The translations under genes were made by a program, and so were the position numbers. 64,000 nucleotides of DNA from JAJPHI01 sp035541875. Its GTDB lineage: Bacteria; Desulfobacterota; Binatia; Binatales; Binataceae. The DNA lies in the NCBI GenBank assembly GCA_035541875.1, contig DATKML010000015.1, positions 124,001-188,000 on the forward strand. The letters are read 5' to 3'. Under the pieces are notes generated by a model. That model searched no databases, was not told the DNA's origin, and saw only the letters and a program-made list of their open reading frames with translations. This document shows, piece by piece, positions 34,813-42,818 of the stretch (position 1 is its first letter; each line of letters begins with the position of its first letter).

Positions 34813-36005
34813 GCGCACGCACAGACTTTTTCGATCATCTGGCACAGACTTCTGACTCACCAATCGGCCTGCAAATCGTTCGGGCCGACGGATCCTGGCT
34901 CTACACCGAAGACGGACGACGCTATTTGGATTTAATCGCCGGAATTGGCGTATCCGCGCTTGGGCATGGCCATCGTAGCGTAAAGCAAGCTCTGACTAAT
35001 CAGTCTGAGCGCTACCTGCATGTGATGGTCTATGGAGAGTACATTCTCGATAGCCAGACTAATCTTGCTGCACGACTCGCAAAACTACTTCCGACATCTC
35101 TGGACCGGGTGTATTTCACCAATAGTGGAGCCGAAGCTATTGAGGGGGCGCTAAAGACAGCGCGCAAATATACTGGCCGTCAAAAATTTGTTGCCTTTGA
35201 TGGCGCCTACCATGGCGACACGATGGGAGCACTCGCACTGGCAGGAAATGACAGCTTTCGGGTTCCATTCGGCACATTGCCTGGACCTGTCCAGCACTTG
35301 CCGTATGACGATGAGCGGGCATTGGGAGCGATCGATGCGACGGTAGCTGCCGTTGTGATCGAACCAGTGCAGGCAGAGGGGGGAGTAAGAATTCCGAGCC
35401 ACAGCTTCATACAGGCGTTGCGGCAACGCTGCACCGATTCGGGGGCGCTTCTGATTTTCGACGAAGTGCTGACGGGATTGGGTCGCACCGGGCAGCTTTT
35501 TGCGCTTGAGCATTTCGGCGTTGTGCCGGATCTGCTCGTGCTGGCAAAGGCGCTCGGTGGTGGTTTACCGCTCGGCGCCTTCTGCGGATCGAGTGAGATT
35601 ATTGGAACGCTGGCGCACAATCCGCCGCTTGGACACATCACGACCTTCGGTGGTCATCCCCTTTCATGCGCGACCGGACTCGCCGCACTGAACGTAATTA
35701 CGGAACAGCATCTGTCGGAACGCGCGAGAGAGATAGGCGATTACCTGGTGCAGCGCCTGCGCGAACTCGACGACAGCTGCATCACTGCGATTCGCGGAAT
35801 CGGCTTGCTCATCGGAATCGAATTTGACGAAGCGTCTCACGCGCAGCGGTTTGTGGCAGGAGCTATCGCGCGAGGCGTCATTATTAATTGGACTTTGAAC
35901 GCAGACCGCGTGGTGAGGTTGGCCCCACCACTCACGATCACGCATGAAGAGATCGATTTCGCAGTAGCGGCTTTCAAGGCCGCTTTGGCTGAGGTTAGTG
36001 CATGA
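34809..36005 (+). CDS. Class III aminotransferase linked to LuxCE
   Basis: Pyridoxal-phosphate transaminase of the ornithine/beta-alanine/4-aminobutyrate type, 398 residues. Landmarks are FTNSGAEAIEGALKTARK near 103-120, the DGAYHGDTMG segment, IFDEVLTGLGRTG with Asp218, and Schiff-base Lys247 in VLAKALGGGLPLGA. Class III enzymes act on terminal amines and aldehydes. Overlap with luxC (ATGA) and with the kinase gene (ATGA) strongly suggests it aminates the aldehyde made by LuxC, giving a primary amine. That activity is inferred. An acetylornithine-type role is the alternative, but no arginine genes are near. Confidence 0.9.
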   Translation: MSARTDFFDHLAQTSDSPIGLQIVRADGSWLYTEDGRRYLDLIAGIGVSALGHGHRSVKQALTNQSERYLHVMVYGEYILDSQTNLAARLAKLLPTSLDRVYFTNSGAEAIEGALKTARKYTGRQKFVAFDGAYHGDTMGALALAGNDSFRVPFGTLPGPVQHLPYDDERALGAIDATVAAVVIEPVQAEGGVRIPSHSFIQALRQRCTDSGALLIFDEVLTGLGRTGQLFALEHFGVVPDLLVLAKALGGGLPLGAFCGSSEIIGTLAHNPPLGHITTFGGHPLSCATGLAALNVITEQHLSERAREIGDYLVQRLRELDDSCITAIRGIGLLIGIEFDEASHAQRFVAGAIARGVIINWTLNADRVVRLAPPLTITHEEIDFAVAAFKAALAEVSA

Positions 36006-37342
36006 AGGCGCTAGGAGCCTACGCATCGACGGGTGGGAGCGTCGCTCCGGCAAAACCTGTAGAGGCGGTCAAAGCACCGCCGAAATCTCCGGCGGCTACT
36101 GCGCGCCAGGTCGTTCTCGAACTGGACGACAACACCGAAGCAGTCGATATCCTCAAGAAATCCGGGCCGATCGGAATTATCTTCGTCGTCGCGTTGCTAG
36201 TCGTGGACGCGCGATCGCGTGTCGTCACCGAGCACGAGTACTTTATCTCACCGTACCATTGGTTCGGCCTGCTGACCGTACTGCTCTTCTTCGGCTTCAC
36301 CTGGCTGCCGGGATTCCGTGCGCACTGGCGCGGCCTTTCGCTGCTCTGTTGTATCGCGATGATCTCGTGGATCATCCGAATCAGTGCGATCACTCACGAA
36401 CCGACGACCCGCTATATAACAATCATCCTTTGTCCTTTCGCGACGGCGGCCTTCGTTATATGGGGATGGCGCTGGCAGTTAGCTCTGATTATTGCCTGCA
36501 GCCTTCTGTACACGATCGCGGAGTTGCTGGTGCCGATAGGACCACGCTTCGATCCTCATCGCGTGCTGGGAATGACGGCGGCGCTCGTCCTCTCACAATT
36601 CACAGCTGTCTTCCTCGATCGCTATCGGCGCAAGCTCAAACGGCAACTCATGCAGTTGGCCGAGGCTGCGGCCTTCCGTGAGACCCAAATCGCAACGATG
36701 ACGCACGATATTCGTAACCCTCTGGCAACACTGGTCGGGCTGGTTACGTTGCTGGTCGAAGACGATCTCGACGACAAGGATCGGGCAAACCTGCTCGCGC
36801 GTGTGTGGTCTACGACCACAACGATGGACCTGCTCGTGAAGAACGTGCTCGATCTCTACCTGCTCGAAGAGCAGCGACTGCGGCCGAATTGCCGCATTAT
36901 CGATCCGAACGCCGTGGTCACAGAAACTGCCGAACACTGCGCGATCGAGGCGCGCCTCAAGGGCCTCAAGATCCGACTCGAACTCGGTGGTGTCCCCAAG
37001 GCAAATATCGACCCGCTTCATCTGGAGCGTATCATCGCCAATCTGCTGACCAGCGCCGTACGGCGGACCTCCGCCGGTGAAGTGCGCATCCGCACCTTCC
37101 AGCGTGGCGAACAGGTTATGATCGAGGTGGCCGATACCGGTCCGGAGGCCTCGCCCAGCGAAGTTGAGCGGATCTTCAAGCGGCCCAATCTCAGCGTCGA
37201 TGGCGCCCGATCGTCCGCGCTCGGTCGTTATATCGCCCATGCACTTGTTGAGGCTGACGGCGGAACAATCGATGCTCGCACCGGCGACGGCTGGGGACTG
37301 ACTCTCGCCGTACAGCTACCGATCGACGGTCCGCCGACCTAA
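36002..37342 (+). CDS. Membrane sensor histidine kinase with degenerate ATP-binding motifs
   Basis: A 446-residue sensor kinase translationally coupled to the aminotransferase. After a cytoplasmic Ala/Pro-rich start come about five to six membrane helices (residues about 55-205) without an extracellular domain. The phospho-acceptor is His235 in MTHDIRNPL. In the catalytic domain the N-box has NLLTSA, losing the second Asn (Ser351). The G1 box is DTGPE instead of DxGxG (E382), and the G2 loop is SALG. Poor ATP binding is therefore likely. No response regulator is adjacent. It may be a signal receiver that pairs with another kinase, or an inactive sensor. Confidence 0.88.
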   Translation: MKALGAYASTGGSVAPAKPVEAVKAPPKSPAATARQVVLELDDNTEAVDILKKSGPIGIIFVVALLVVDARSRVVTEHEYFISPYHWFGLLTVLLFFGFTWLPGFRAHWRGLSLLCCIAMISWIIRISAITHEPTTRYITIILCPFATAAFVIWGWRWQLALIIACSLLYTIAELLVPIGPRFDPHRVLGMTAALVLSQFTAVFLDRYRRKLKRQLMQLAEAAAFRETQIATMTHDIRNPLATLVGLVTLLVEDDLDDKDRANLLARVWSTTTTMDLLVKNVLDLYLLEEQRLRPNCRIIDPNAVVTETAEHCAIEARLKGLKIRLELGGVPKANIDPLHLERIIANLLTSAVRRTSAGEVRIRTFQRGEQVMIEVADTGPEASPSEVERIFKRPNLSVDGARSSALGRYIAHALVEADGGTIDARTGDGWGLTLAVQLPIDGPPT

Positions 37343-37420
37343 ATTCTCATCCCGCAAATCGCATCGACAATGCCCCGTCAGAGGCTTGGGGAAAAGGCCG
37401 GGCAAGCCATTGCGCTCGCT

Positions 37421-37442
37421 CATATGAATATATAGTTATATG
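37421..37442. promoter_or_regulatory. Palindromic operator at the arsR start
   Basis: A 22-base dyad, CATAT at 37421-37425 and ATATG at 37438-37442, with 18 of 22 positions symmetric. It includes the first ATG of the ArsR gene at 37440, so the regulator probably binds here and represses its own operon. Confidence 0.6.
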
Positions 37443-37835
37443 GCGATGACCGCTAAGGCTGCGCCAGCCACCACCAATGGACATGTTCCCGCGCTTGAAC
37501 TGCCACCGGCGGCGCTCGAACTGGTAGCCGCACGCTTCCGCGCACTTGGCGAGCCGGTGCGTCTTCGGATTCTGCAAATTCTGGCCCAGGGAGAGTGTCC
37601 GGTATCCCGTCTGGTCAGTCTCATAGGTTCCACCCAGCCCAATATCAGTAAGCACCTGCGAGTGTTGCAGGACGTCGGGCTAGTCGAACGTCGCCCCCAA
37701 GGTAGCGTCGCCAACTATGCGATCGCCGATGCGACGGTGCTTGAACTCTGCGATCTGGTCTGCGCGGGCGTTCGGGAGCGCCTCGAATCGCAAGTCAATG
37801 CGATGCGAGCGAAGGGCTTCACCGGGGTCCGTTAG
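37440..37835 (+). CDS. ArsR-family transcriptional regulator
   Basis: A 131-residue winged-helix repressor of the ArsR/SmtB family. The DNA-binding core is RFRALGEPVRLRILQILAQGECPVSRLVSLIGSTQPNISKHLRVLQDVGLVERRP (residues about 30-85). The ELCVC metal site of classical ArsR is absent (ECPVSRL), and only a single cysteine pair elsewhere (C106, C110) could sense a redox or sulfur signal. The start is unclear: ATG 37440 lies in the dyad and has no ribosome site; ATG 37446 is the alternative. It precedes the molybdenum oxidoreductase genes by about 40 bases and probably controls them. Confidence 0.88.
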   Translation: MAMTAKAAPATTNGHVPALELPPAALELVAARFRALGEPVRLRILQILAQGECPVSRLVSLIGSTQPNISKHLRVLQDVGLVERRPQGSVANYAIADATVLELCDLVCAGVRERLESQVNAMRAKGFTGVR

Positions 37836-37876
37836 CTAACCGGTTGGAAGATCCGACAGACGAGAAGGAGGACGGC

Positions 37877-39436
37877 GTGCGCTACGGCTTCGTAATCGAC
37901 CACAACCGCTGTATCGGCTGTCACGCATGCACGGTTGCCTGCAAGGAAGAACACAGTGTGCCGGTGGGAGTCTTCCGGACCTGGGTTAAATACATCGAAA
38001 AGGGATCATTCCCGAATACCAGCCGCCATTTCGGGGTGATGCGGTGCAATCACTGCGACAACGCCCCCTGCGTGCAGATTTGCCCGACGCAAGCGCTGCA
38101 TTATCGCGAGGATCGGATTGTCGATTTCGATAACAGCCGATGTATCGGCTGCAAGTCGTGTATGCAGGCCTGTCCCTACGACGCGCTCTATATCGATCCG
38201 AATACGAACACCGCTGCCAAATGTAATTTCTGCTCGCATCGGGTCGAACTGAATCTTGAACCGGCCTGCGTGGTGGTCTGTCCGACGCAGGCTATCAGTG
38301 CCGGCGACCTTGACGACCCACACAGCAACGTCAGCACGATTATCGCGACGCAGAAGGTAGCGTCACGCAAGCCTCATAAGGGGACTCAACCCAAGCTTTT
38401 CTATGCGGGAATCGAAGGCGACTTCTTGCAGCCTGAGATGATGATCCCGCAATCGAGTCATCTCTTTGCCGCCCACAATCCAGCGGCTAACCCCAATGGA
38501 TTGCTCGACATGGGCGTCACCCACGCGCCGGGCAGCGCTCGTGTGGTCTATGACGTCGCGCATCCGCAGCCCTGGGGATCGATCCCATCGTTCTACCTAT
38601 GGACCAAATCGATCGCGGCCGGCGTCCTGATGGTAGCGGCGATCCTGCTCGGGCTGATGGGTTCCACTGAAACATCAGCGGCGACCAATTTACTACTCCG
38701 AGTCGTATCTCCAGCCATCACAATCATCTTCGTCGGTATCACAGCCCTGCTCCTGGTTGCGGATCTTAAGCGATGGGATCGCTTCTACTTCATCCTGATC
38801 AAGCCGAACCCCACATCGTGGCTGGTGTGGGGCACATGGATATTGATCGCGTATGGCGCCCTGGCCACCGCCTGGTTTGCCTGCGGATGGCTCGGAATAG
38901 CTGTGCCTGGGGCTCTGGCGCTCTTCGCCTCGATCGCAGGGGTTGGCTCCGCTTGCTACTCAGCCTTTCTCTTCGCGCAGGCGAAGGGTCGTGACCTGTG
39001 GCAGAGCCCGCTCTTCCTTTGGATGCTTGCGGCGCAGGCCTTGGTTGCGGGCGCTGCGACTATACTCCCCATCGCAGCGGCGTTTCCGCTCGTCGGACTC
39101 GCCGATCCGTTGGTCGGGTCGATGGAGCACACGGTGCGCACCATCCTGGCTGCAGGCATCGCGCTGAATGGCTTGATGGTCATCGGACAGGTTGCCCTGC
39201 CCTCGTACAATGCGGAAGCGGCCCGCGCCGTCGCGGCTATGACACGCGGTGGCCTAGGCCAGGCTTTCTGGCTTGGCGTCATAGTAGCGGGCTGCATTTT
39301 GCCGCTCATCCTGGTCGGACTCGCAGCGCAAGTCGGCAGTGCTACAAGTCTCTTCGCGGCGATGCTCGCGCTGACGGGACTCTTCTTTTTCGACGAAGTC
39401 TGGATCAAGGCGGGGCAAGCTCCGCCTTTGAGCTGA
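37877..39436 (+). CDS. Fused four-cluster ferredoxin / NrfD membrane subunit
   Basis: A 519-residue fusion of the electron-transfer and membrane subunits of a complex iron-sulfur molybdoenzyme. The N-terminal part carries four [4Fe-4S] sites: C12, C15, C18, C22; C57, C60, C65, C69; C89, C92, C95, C99; C116, C119, C131, C135. The C-terminal half (from about residue 220) has around eight to nine membrane helices of the NrfD/PsrC type, which bind quinone. The GTG start at 37877 is chosen because AAGGAGG lies five bases upstream; a TTG at 37844 would add 11 residues. No signal peptide exists, so the clusters face the cytoplasm. The stop lies eight bases before the catalytic subunit. Confidence 0.9.
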   Translation: MRYGFVIDHNRCIGCHACTVACKEEHSVPVGVFRTWVKYIEKGSFPNTSRHFGVMRCNHCDNAPCVQICPTQALHYREDRIVDFDNSRCIGCKSCMQACPYDALYIDPNTNTAAKCNFCSHRVELNLEPACVVVCPTQAISAGDLDDPHSNVSTIIATQKVASRKPHKGTQPKLFYAGIEGDFLQPEMMIPQSSHLFAAHNPAANPNGLLDMGVTHAPGSARVVYDVAHPQPWGSIPSFYLWTKSIAAGVLMVAAILLGLMGSTETSAATNLLLRVVSPAITIIFVGITALLLVADLKRWDRFYFILIKPNPTSWLVWGTWILIAYGALATAWFACGWLGIAVPGALALFASIAGVGSACYSAFLFAQAKGRDLWQSPLFLWMLAAQALVAGAATILPIAAAFPLVGLADPLVGSMEHTVRTILAAGIALNGLMVIGQVALPSYNAEAARAVAAMTRGGLGQAFWLGVIVAGCILPLILVGLAAQVGSATSLFAAMLALTGLFFFDEVWIKAGQAPPLS

Positions 39437-39444
39437 GGTTCGGC

Positions 39445-42270
39445 ATGAAGGATACATCGCAGCCGTTGAACCCCGCCGCTCAGGCACTTGACCTACCTAA
39501 CGGTGGCTTAGCCAGCTCTCCGCCACCGGAACGCTGGGACGATTGGACCGAGTACGATCCGACGCAATGGCCGAGCAAGAAAGTCTCCCGCCACTACTCG
39601 CTGGTCCCGACGATCTGCTTCAACTGCGAAGCGGGATGTGGCTTGCTGGCCTATATCGATAAAGAGACGGGCAAGATTCGCAAGTTCGAAGGTAACCCGG
39701 CTCATCCGGGGAGCCGCGGCCGCAATTGCGCCAAAGGCCCAGCGACGCTCAATCAGGTTACCGATCCGGAACGTATCCTCTTCCCGCTGAAGCGCGTGGG
39801 CGCTCGGGGCGAAGGTAAATGGGAGCGCGTTAGTTGGGACGAGGTTCTCGACGACCTTGGCGCTCGCATTCGCAAGGCTCTGCAGGAAGGTCGGCACAAC
39901 GAAATCCTCTATCACGTCGGCCGGCCCGGGCATGAACTAATTTACAACCAGCGCGTCCTGCATGCGTGGGGTATCGACGGCCACACGAGCCATACGAATA
40001 TCTGCTCGGCGGGCGGGCGCACCGGCTATGCCTTTTGGCAGGGCTATGATCGTCCCTCCCCCGATTACGGCAATGCGCGCTTTATCCTGTTGCTCAGTTC
40101 GCATCTGGAAGCGGGCCATTACTTCAATCCGCATGCTCAGCGGATTATCGACGGCAAGTTGCGCGGGGCGAAACTCTGCGTCATCGATACCCGTCTCTCG
40201 AACACCGCTTCGCGCGCCGACTACTGGCTCTCGACCTGGCCGGGTAGTGAAGCCGCTGTGCTGCTCGCGATCGGCAACCTAATCTTGCAGGAAAATCTCT
40301 ATGACGCCGAATTTATGCGGCGATGGGTGAATTGGGAGGACTATCTTCGCTCCGAACGTCCGGATCTTCCGGTCACGTTCGACAGCTTCATCGCAGCGGT
40401 GAAGGAGCTGTACGCCGAGTACACGCCTGAGTTTGCCGCGCGGGAATCTGGCGCTGATCCCGAAGTGATCGTGGAGGTGGCACGCGAGATCGGGCGCGCC
40501 GGGCATGCTTTCGCCACGCAGATCTGGCGCAACGCAGCCGCCGGAAATCTCAACGGATGGCAAATCGCTCGCGCCTTGGAGTGGCTCTCGGTGCTGGTGG
40601 GCGCGGTCGCGACCAAGGGTGGTACCGCACCCGCCGCATTCAACAAGATTATCCCGGCACCACCCCTGATGCCGCCGCCGCCAAATCGGTGGAACGAGAT
40701 GACTTATCCACGCGAGTTTCCGCTCGCGTTCTTCGAAATGAGCTTCCTCCTGCCGCATTTTCTCAAGGAAGGACGCGGCAAACTCGCCACCTATTTCACG
40801 CGAGTCTACAACCCCGTCTGGACGAACCCCGATGGGATGAGCTGGATCGAAGCGCTGACCGACGAGAGCAAGGTTGAGCGTCACGCCTGTCTCACTCCGA
40901 CCTGGAGCGAAACCGCGTGGTTTGCAGATTTTGTGCTGCCGATGGGGCTCGCCTCGGAACGACACGATCTCCTGAGTCAGGAGACTCACGTCGCGCGCTG
41001 GATCGGCTTCCGGCAACCCGTTCTGCGCGTGGCGCTCGAAAAGCAGGGCAAAAAGTTCAACACGACCTGGGAAGCGCATCGCGAGGCCGGCCTCGGCGAA
41101 GTCTGGGAAGAGGACGAGTTCTGGATCGAGTTGTCATGGCGTATCGATCCGGACGGCTCGATGGGTATTCGCAAGTACTTCGAATCACCCAATCGTCCCG
41201 GTGAAAAACTCACGGTAGATGAATTCTACCGCTGGATCTTCGAACATAGCGTCCCCGGATTACCCGAGGCAGCGGCTAAGGAAGGACTCACGCCGCTCGC
41301 GTACATGCGTCGCTACGGTGCGTTTCTAATCGATGAGACCGGCTATCTGGCACACGAAAAAACGCTATCTCCAACGGACCTGAATGATGCGGTTGCTGAC
41401 AGCGCAACTGGCGTGGTTACGCGCAACGGGGCAGCGGTCGGTGTCGCGATCGATGGAGTCGCACGCGCGGGCTTCCCAACCCCATCGCGCAAACTCGAGT
41501 TTTTCTCCAAAACCCTGAAAGATTGGCATTGGCCGGAGCAGGCGCTGCCAACCTATGCTCGCAGCCACGTCCATCGCGATAACATCGATCAGTCGAAGGG
41601 TGAGATGGTGCTGATTCCGACCTTCCGCCTGCCCACCTTGATTCATACCCGTAGCGGCAATGCCAAGTGGCTCAATGAGATCTCTCATCGCAACCCGGTA
41701 TGGATGCATCCTCAGGACGCGGCGCGCCTCGGTGTCCAGATTGATAGCCTCATCAAGGTCAGCACCGATATCGGCTATTTCATCGATAAGGTGTGGGTGA
41801 CTGAGGGCATTCGGCCAGGAATTGTTGCCTGCTCGCACCATCTGGGGCGCTGGCGCCTCGACGAAAATCTAGGCGGCGAGAAGTGGTCGACCGCGCTCGT
41901 CGATCTGAAACAGGAAGCACCAGGCCAGTGGCGGATGCGCCAGATTCACGGAGTCCATGGCTTTCCCAGTGAAGATCCCGATTCCGAGCGCGTATGGTGG
42001 GAGGATGCCGGGGTGCATCAGAACCTGATTTTCCCCGTGCAGCCCGATCCGATCAGCGGCGCGCATTGTTGGCATCAGAAGGTTCGCGTTGAAAAGGCCG
42101 GTCTGACCGATCGTTACGGCGATATCTTCGTCGACACCAATAAGTCGCACGAAATTTATCTGCAGTGGCTTGAAAAGGTGCGACCAGCTCCGGGTCCCGG
42201 GGGATTACGGCGGCCGTTATGGCTACCGCGCGCCTATCGTCCGGCCAACGAGGCGTTCTACGTAAAGTAG
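39445..42270 (+). CDS. Molybdopterin oxidoreductase catalytic subunit
   Basis: A 941-residue DMSO-reductase-family enzyme with a bis-MGD cofactor. An N-terminal [4Fe-4S] site (C58, C61, C65, C94) is followed by the Mo-cofactor domains. C187 in TNICSAGGRTGY is the likely molybdenum ligand. The C-terminal cofactor domain begins near residue 770 (NPVWMHPQDAARLG). ATG 39445 is chosen because the upstream open frame (38998 onwards) lies inside the preceding gene. There is no twin-arginine motif, unlike most PsrA/PhsA/ArrA proteins. The partner is the fused FeS-NrfD subunit. Candidate substrates are sulfur, arsenic or selenium oxyanions; none can be chosen from sequence. Confidence 0.9.
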   Translation: MKDTSQPLNPAAQALDLPNGGLASSPPPERWDDWTEYDPTQWPSKKVSRHYSLVPTICFNCEAGCGLLAYIDKETGKIRKFEGNPAHPGSRGRNCAKGPATLNQVTDPERILFPLKRVGARGEGKWERVSWDEVLDDLGARIRKALQEGRHNEILYHVGRPGHELIYNQRVLHAWGIDGHTSHTNICSAGGRTGYAFWQGYDRPSPDYGNARFILLLSSHLEAGHYFNPHAQRIIDGKLRGAKLCVIDTRLSNTASRADYWLSTWPGSEAAVLLAIGNLILQENLYDAEFMRRWVNWEDYLRSERPDLPVTFDSFIAAVKELYAEYTPEFAARESGADPEVIVEVAREIGRAGHAFATQIWRNAAAGNLNGWQIARALEWLSVLVGAVATKGGTAPAAFNKIIPAPPLMPPPPNRWNEMTYPREFPLAFFEMSFLLPHFLKEGRGKLATYFTRVYNPVWTNPDGMSWIEALTDESKVERHACLTPTWSETAWFADFVLPMGLASERHDLLSQETHVARWIGFRQPVLRVALEKQGKKFNTTWEAHREAGLGEVWEEDEFWIELSWRIDPDGSMGIRKYFESPNRPGEKLTVDEFYRWIFEHSVPGLPEAAAKEGLTPLAYMRRYGAFLIDETGYLAHEKTLSPTDLNDAVADSATGVVTRNGAAVGVAIDGVARAGFPTPSRKLEFFSKTLKDWHWPEQALPTYARSHVHRDNIDQSKGEMVLIPTFRLPTLIHTRSGNAKWLNEISHRNPVWMHPQDAARLGVQIDSLIKVSTDIGYFIDKVWVTEGIRPGIVACSHHLGRWRLDENLGGEKWSTALVDLKQEAPGQWRMRQIHGVHGFPSEDPDSERVWWEDAGVHQNLIFPVQPDPISGAHCWHQKVRVEKAGLTDRYGDIFVDTNKSHEIYLQWLEKVRPAPGPGGLRRPLWLPRAYRPANEAFYVK

Positions 42271-42282
42271 CTAACGACGCTC

Positions 42283-42804
42283 TTAGTCCATCCGAGCGAA
42301 CACGCTCTCGAAGGCCTTAAGAGTGGGTTGATCGAAGAGCACGAACTCGACTCGCTGAAGCGCGGTAGGTCCCGAGAGATGTTGCCGGATTTCAGCGAGC
42401 ATGATCTCGGCACATCGCGGGACGGGAAAGCCCGCGACACCGGTTCCGATAGCGGGAAAGGCAATCGACTTGAGATGGTTAGCTTCCGCCAAATCGAGAG
42501 TGCTGCGCGTCGAATCGCGCAGGCTGCACTCCGTCGTGCATCCACCGAGCTGCATGCTTGCCGCGTGAATCACGTGTTTCGCCGTAAGGTTACCGCCACC
42601 TGTGATAGCGGCCTCGCCGATATGGATCGGCCCGATCCGATTGCACTCATCCTGAATCGAGGGCCCGCCTTTGCGCCGAACGGCGCCGGCAACACCTGAA
42701 CCCAGAACCAGATCGTTGTTGGCGGCATTGACGACCGCATCAACGTCGGCATCAGTGATGTCGCCTTGTCGAAGAACAACTTTGTTCCGCCAGGTAGAAG
42801 CCAT
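42283..42804 (-). CDS. Macro-domain protein (O-acetyl-ADP-ribose deacetylase-like)
   Basis: A 173-residue single macro domain that binds ADP-ribose and probably removes acetyl or ADP-ribosyl groups. The signature is VVNAANNDLVLGSGVAGAV, with HIGEAAITGGGNL, KHVIHAA and AIGTGVAGFP following, as in the YmdB/TARG-type branch. ATG 42804 has GGAGG eight bases upstream, so the longer 224-residue reading is rejected. It is divergent from the ABC binding-protein gene with only 14 bases between starts, so the two promoters must overlap each other's genes. It is convergent with the molybdopterin gene. Confidence 0.93.
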   Translation of the reverse strand: MASTWRNKVVLRQGDITDADVDAVVNAANNDLVLGSGVAGAVRRKGGPSIQDECNRIGPIHIGEAAITGGGNLTAKHVIHAASMQLGGCTTECSLRDSTRSTLDLAEANHLKSIAFPAIGTGVAGFPVPRCAEIMLAEIRQHLSGPTALQRVEFVLFDQPTLKAFESVFARMD

Positions 42805-42818
42805 CGCTTCGTCCTCCA

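Noticed and set aside
38998..39444. Open frame extending the molybdopterin oxidoreductase by 149 residues.
   Set aside because: It is entirely inside the NrfD coding region in another frame; ATG 39445 follows TGAGGT and fits the family start.
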